Below are positions 12,091 to 12,659 of a DNA stretch of 12,659 bases, in pieces. A model generated the notes under the pieces. It was not told the origin of the DNA. It did not search any database and saw nothing but the letters and a program-made list of their open reading frames with translations. Position 1 is the stretch's first letter. Each line of letters starts with the position of its first letter. The DNA comes from HRBIN12 sp964640965 (GTDB lineage Bacteria > Actinomycetota > UBA4738 > HRBIN12): positions 1 to 12,659 of the forward strand of contig CAZXJB010000077.1 of the NCBI GenBank assembly GCA_964640965.1, in the 5' to 3' direction. The translations under genes were made by a program, and so were the position numbers.

Positions 12091-12096
12091 TACCCT
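12091..12096 (+). promoter_or_regulatory. Putative -10 box (TACCCT) for the DDAH-like gene, leaderless layout
   Basis: TACCCT fits TAnnnT and lies exactly 7 nt before the ATG at 12104, where no Shine-Dalgarno is present. The same hexamer stands 6 nt before clpS. The -35 is not recognisable. Confidence 0.4.
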
Positions 12097-12103
12097 CCGC
12101 GCG

Positions 12104-12659
12104 ATGCCCACCGCGCAGGATCAGGTCCGACCCATCCGCCGGGTGTACGTGCGGCCGCCGCGCGCGGCCGACCTCGCTCGCTGGCGCGAGTACGGCTGGC
12201 GCGCCGAGCCCGACCCCGAGCGAGCGGCCGAGGAGCACCGGGCCCTCCGGGCCGAGCTCGAGCGGGTGGGCGCCGAGGTCCTGATCGGGGAGACGCCGGT
12301 CGAGGGCGACCCCGACGCGATCTACGCCTACGACCCCGTCCTGCCCACCGACCGCGGCTTCATCCTCCTGCGGCCGGGCAAGCCTGGGCGGCGCGGCGAG
12401 CCGGCGGCCGTCGCCCAGGACCTGGAGGACGCGGGGATGCGGGTGCTCGGCGCCCTCGAGGAGCCGGCGTGCGCGGAGGGCGGGGACCTCTTCTGGCTGG
12501 ACGAGCGCACCCTGGCCGTCGGGCGCGGGTACCGGACGAACGACGCCGGGGTGGCCGCCCTGCGTGAGCTGCTCCCCGACGTCGAGGTGCTCGCGTTCGA
12601 CCTGCCCCACCTGCACGGGCCGAGCGAGTGCCTGCACCTGCTCTCGCTGCTCTCGCCGC
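12104..12659 (+). CDS. Dimethylarginine dimethylaminohydrolase-like protein (3' truncated by window)
   Basis: The first 185 residues are present and the gene runs off the right edge. It belongs to the guanidino-group modifying (arginine deiminase/DDAH) superfamily, which cleaves arginine-like guanidines through a cysteine. Visible landmarks are YAYDPVLPTDRGFILLRPG with Asp77, GRRGEP (Glu99), EGGDLFWLD with Glu125 and Asp128, GRGYRTNDAGVAAL with Arg144, and SECLHLLSLLSP with the catalytic-type His178. The catalytic cysteine expected near the C-terminus lies outside the window. By family the reaction could be methylarginine to citrulline plus methylamine, but arginine deiminase or amidinotransferase-like activity cannot be excluded. 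The ATG at 12104 lacks a Shine-Dalgarno and has TACCCT 7 nt upstream. Confidence 0.85.
   Translation, partial: MPTAQDQVRPIRRVYVRPPRAADLARWREYGWRAEPDPERAAEEHRALRAELERVGAEVLIGETPVEGDPDAIYAYDPVLPTDRGFILLRPGKPGRRGEPAAVAQDLEDAGMRVLGALEEPACAEGGDLFWLDERTLAVGRGYRTNDAGVAALRELLPDVEVLAFDLPHLHGPSECLHLLSLLSP

Noticed and set aside
1..12659. tRNA genes, CRISPR arrays, insertion sequences or prophage genes
   Set aside because: No cloverleaf-like sequence, regularly spaced repeat, transposase or integrase motif, or terminal inverted repeat was found on reading both strands.

Overview
This is a very GC-rich window, visibly well above 70% G+C with almost every third codon position G or C. It reads as chromosomal DNA of an actinomycetote. 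The best lineage marker is the translationally coupled clpS–DUF2017 pair, which is typical of Actinomycetota. Leaderless-type starts and GTG initiation fit the same group. The exact lineage cannot be read from the sequence; serC resembles the E. coli type, and the mix looks more like a deep-branching or uncultured lineage than a mycobacterium or streptomycete. I see no tRNA, rRNA, CRISPR array, transposase or attachment site.

Layout, left to right. (1) Minus strand, 1-642: a lipoprotein of the PCYCGC-motif family, then the first 23 codons of a probable TauE/SafE-type membrane transporter that runs off the left edge. (2) Plus strand, 802-1893: serC, serine/PLP biosynthesis. (3) Minus strand, 1934-3803: a two-gene overlapping operon encoding a winged-helix AbiEi-like protein and a nucleotidyltransferase. 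It has its own consensus-like promoter and is the most likely defence or toxin-antitoxin module here. (4) Minus strand, 3883-4863: a zinc alcohol dehydrogenase. (5) Plus strand, 4932-6390: a small charged helical protein and an FAD-dependent amine/sarcosine-oxidase-like oxidoreductase, 4 nt apart. (6) Minus strand, 6414-8421: a multi-pass acyltransferase, clpS and DUF2017. (7) Plus strand, 8505-9305: a PECR-like enoyl-CoA reductase of the SDR fold, with a convergent enoyl-CoA hydratase (9284-10060); both fit acyl-CoA metabolism. (8) Plus strand, 10133-11110: a DUF2157 membrane protein, convergent with a YbaK/EbsC-type aminoacyl-tRNA deacylase (11079-11555). (9) Plus strand, 11698 to the end: a small membrane protein, then a truncated dimethylarginine-dimethylaminohydrolase-like enzyme.

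The region is densely packed. No gap exceeds 300 nt; the longest are 643-801 and 11556-11697. Genes are mostly single or in pairs and switch strand often. Most are ordinary housekeeping or metabolic genes. Two things merit a closer look: the AbiE-like pair, and the recurring arrangement of a -10-like hexamer 6-8 nt before start codons, which suggests that many genes here are transcribed without leaders.
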